From JBFKUL01 sp041635755 (GTDB taxonomy: Bacteria; Pseudomonadota; Gammaproteobacteria; Burkholderiales; SG8-39): a stretch of DNA of 6,553 nucleotides. This document shows, piece after piece, positions 5,958 to 6,553 of the stretch (its first letter is position 1; each line of letters starts with the position of its first letter). The DNA lies in assembly GCA_041635755.1 (NCBI GenBank), contig JBFKUL010000167.1, positions 1-6,553 of the forward strand. The letters run 5' to 3'. The notes below the pieces were generated by a model. That model was given only the letters and a program-made list of their open reading frames with translations, ran no database searches and was not told where the DNA came from. Made by a program: the position numbers and the translations under genes.

Positions 5958-6553
5958 TCAGCCGGCGAGTCCGGGCATGGCGAAGCCCGCCGCCTTGAGC
6001 TCGGGGAACAGTGCGCCTTCCTGCTCGCGCGTCAGCTCGACGAGCGGCGGGCGCACCGTCTTCCACTGCGGGTCGTTGCCGAAGTGCGCAATGATCGCCT
6101 TGAGCGCCGGGATCATCGGCTGCTTCTGCACGATCTTGCGCGTCGCGGTGATGCCCGCCTGCAGCTTGTCCGCATCCGCAGATTGCCACTTGCGGTACAC
6201 CTGGTCGATCGGACCCGGATTGACGTTGCCGGTGGCTGTGATGCAGCCTTTGCCGCCGCCGCGCATGTTGTCGAGCAGGAACACCTCGCTGCCGGCGAAC
6301 ACGTCGAAGCCGTCTTTGGCAAACGCATCGAGCATCGCCTTGGTGTTCGCCCAGTCGCCCGAAGAGTCCTTCACGCCGGCGATCTGGCCGGGATACTTCT
6401 TCAGCAGGCGCCCGATCAGCGCAAGCGAGATCGGCACCTGCGCCACGGGCGGGATGTGATACAGGTAGAGTTGCAGACGGTCATCGCCGACGCGCTCGAT
6501 GACCTCGGCGAAGTTGCGGTACAGGCCCTCGTCGGAGACGCCCTTGTAGTAGA
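5958..6553 (-). CDS. DHDPS/N-acetylneuraminate lyase family aldolase or dehydratase (5' partial)
   Basis: The frame is open to the right edge, and 197 C-terminal residues are visible out of about 300 usual for the family, so the start lies outside. The first visible residues read YYKGVSDEGLYRNFAEVI. They are followed by YLYHIPP (Tyr codon 6459-6461), which matches the proton-relay tyrosine of the Y-N-(V/I)-P motif. The Schiff-base lysine follows in GVKDSSGDW (codon 6369-6371). FAGSEVFLL and the Gly-rich GGGKGCITATGN segment, which line the barrel, come next. A GTG at 6446 is not the real start, because the homologous sequence, including the catalytic tyrosine, continues upstream of it. KDSSGDW rather than the K-E-A-(S/T)-G-D of lysine-biosynthetic DapA, together with the SDR neighbour, favours a catabolic lyase or dehydratase on a 2-keto acid, such as a 2-keto-3-deoxy sugar acid. 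The exact substrate is not readable. Confidence 0.92.
   Translation of the reverse strand, partial: YYKGVSDEGLYRNFAEVIERVGDDRLQLYLYHIPPVAQVPISLALIGRLLKKYPGQIAGVKDSSGDWANTKAMLDAFAKDGFDVFAGSEVFLLDNMRGGGKGCITATGNVNPGPIDQVYRKWQSADADKLQAGITATRKIVQKQPMIPALKAIIAHFGNDPQWKTVRPPLVELTREQEGALFPELKAAGFAMPGLAG

Noticed and set aside
6444..6446. GTG at 6446 as the start of the DHDPS-family gene
   Set aside because: The same frame continues upstream to the window edge with clear family sequence, including the YLYHIPP tyrosine motif.

Overview
This is a high-G+C bacterial window, roughly two thirds G+C by eye. Codons end mostly in G or C, genes are packed tightly, and long open frames appear on both strands as composition shadows. 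The protein families and the aromatic-CoA pair at the left edge resemble a beta-proteobacterium of the Burkholderiales/Rhodocyclales type. That placement is an inference from style, not proven by a marker gene. No tRNA, rRNA, CRISPR array, insertion sequence, phage gene or obvious foreign island is visible.

Left block, plus strand, 1-4493: five genes in a tight directional run. (1) The 3' end of a flavoprotein whose visible part is an Old Yellow Enzyme-like reductase domain. It is most like the C-terminal half of the bifunctional salicylyl-CoA/2-aminobenzoyl-CoA 5-hydroxylase family. (2) An AMP-forming acyl/aryl-CoA ligase, 14 bp downstream. (3) A PepE-type aspartyl dipeptidase, sharing one base with the ligase. 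(4) DNA-3-methyladenine glycosylase I (Tag), overlapping PepE by 4 bp. (5) A small secreted protein of unknown function, overlapping Tag by 4 bp. The first two fit one pathway: the ligase makes an aromatic acyl-CoA and the flavoenzyme hydroxylates and reduces its ring. The last three have no obvious biochemical link to that pathway and probably share a transcript only.

Right block, minus strand, 6553-4551, read right to left: a DHDPS/NAL-family aldolase or dehydratase (5' end outside the window), then an NAD(H)-type short-chain dehydrogenase after a 6 bp gap, then a LysE/RhtB-type exporter after a 60 bp gap. The first two look like a catabolic pair for a sugar acid or 2-keto acid. The exporter may be a co-transcribed efflux partner. 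The two blocks converge on a 57 bp intergenic stretch (4494-4550) that holds one short GC hairpin and no clear U-tract.

I found no convincing undescribed system. Every gene but one belongs to a recognisable family with its catalytic residues intact. The points most worth a second look are the substrate of the ligase/flavoenzyme pair, the unassigned secreted protein, and the substrate of the aldolase/dehydrogenase pair.
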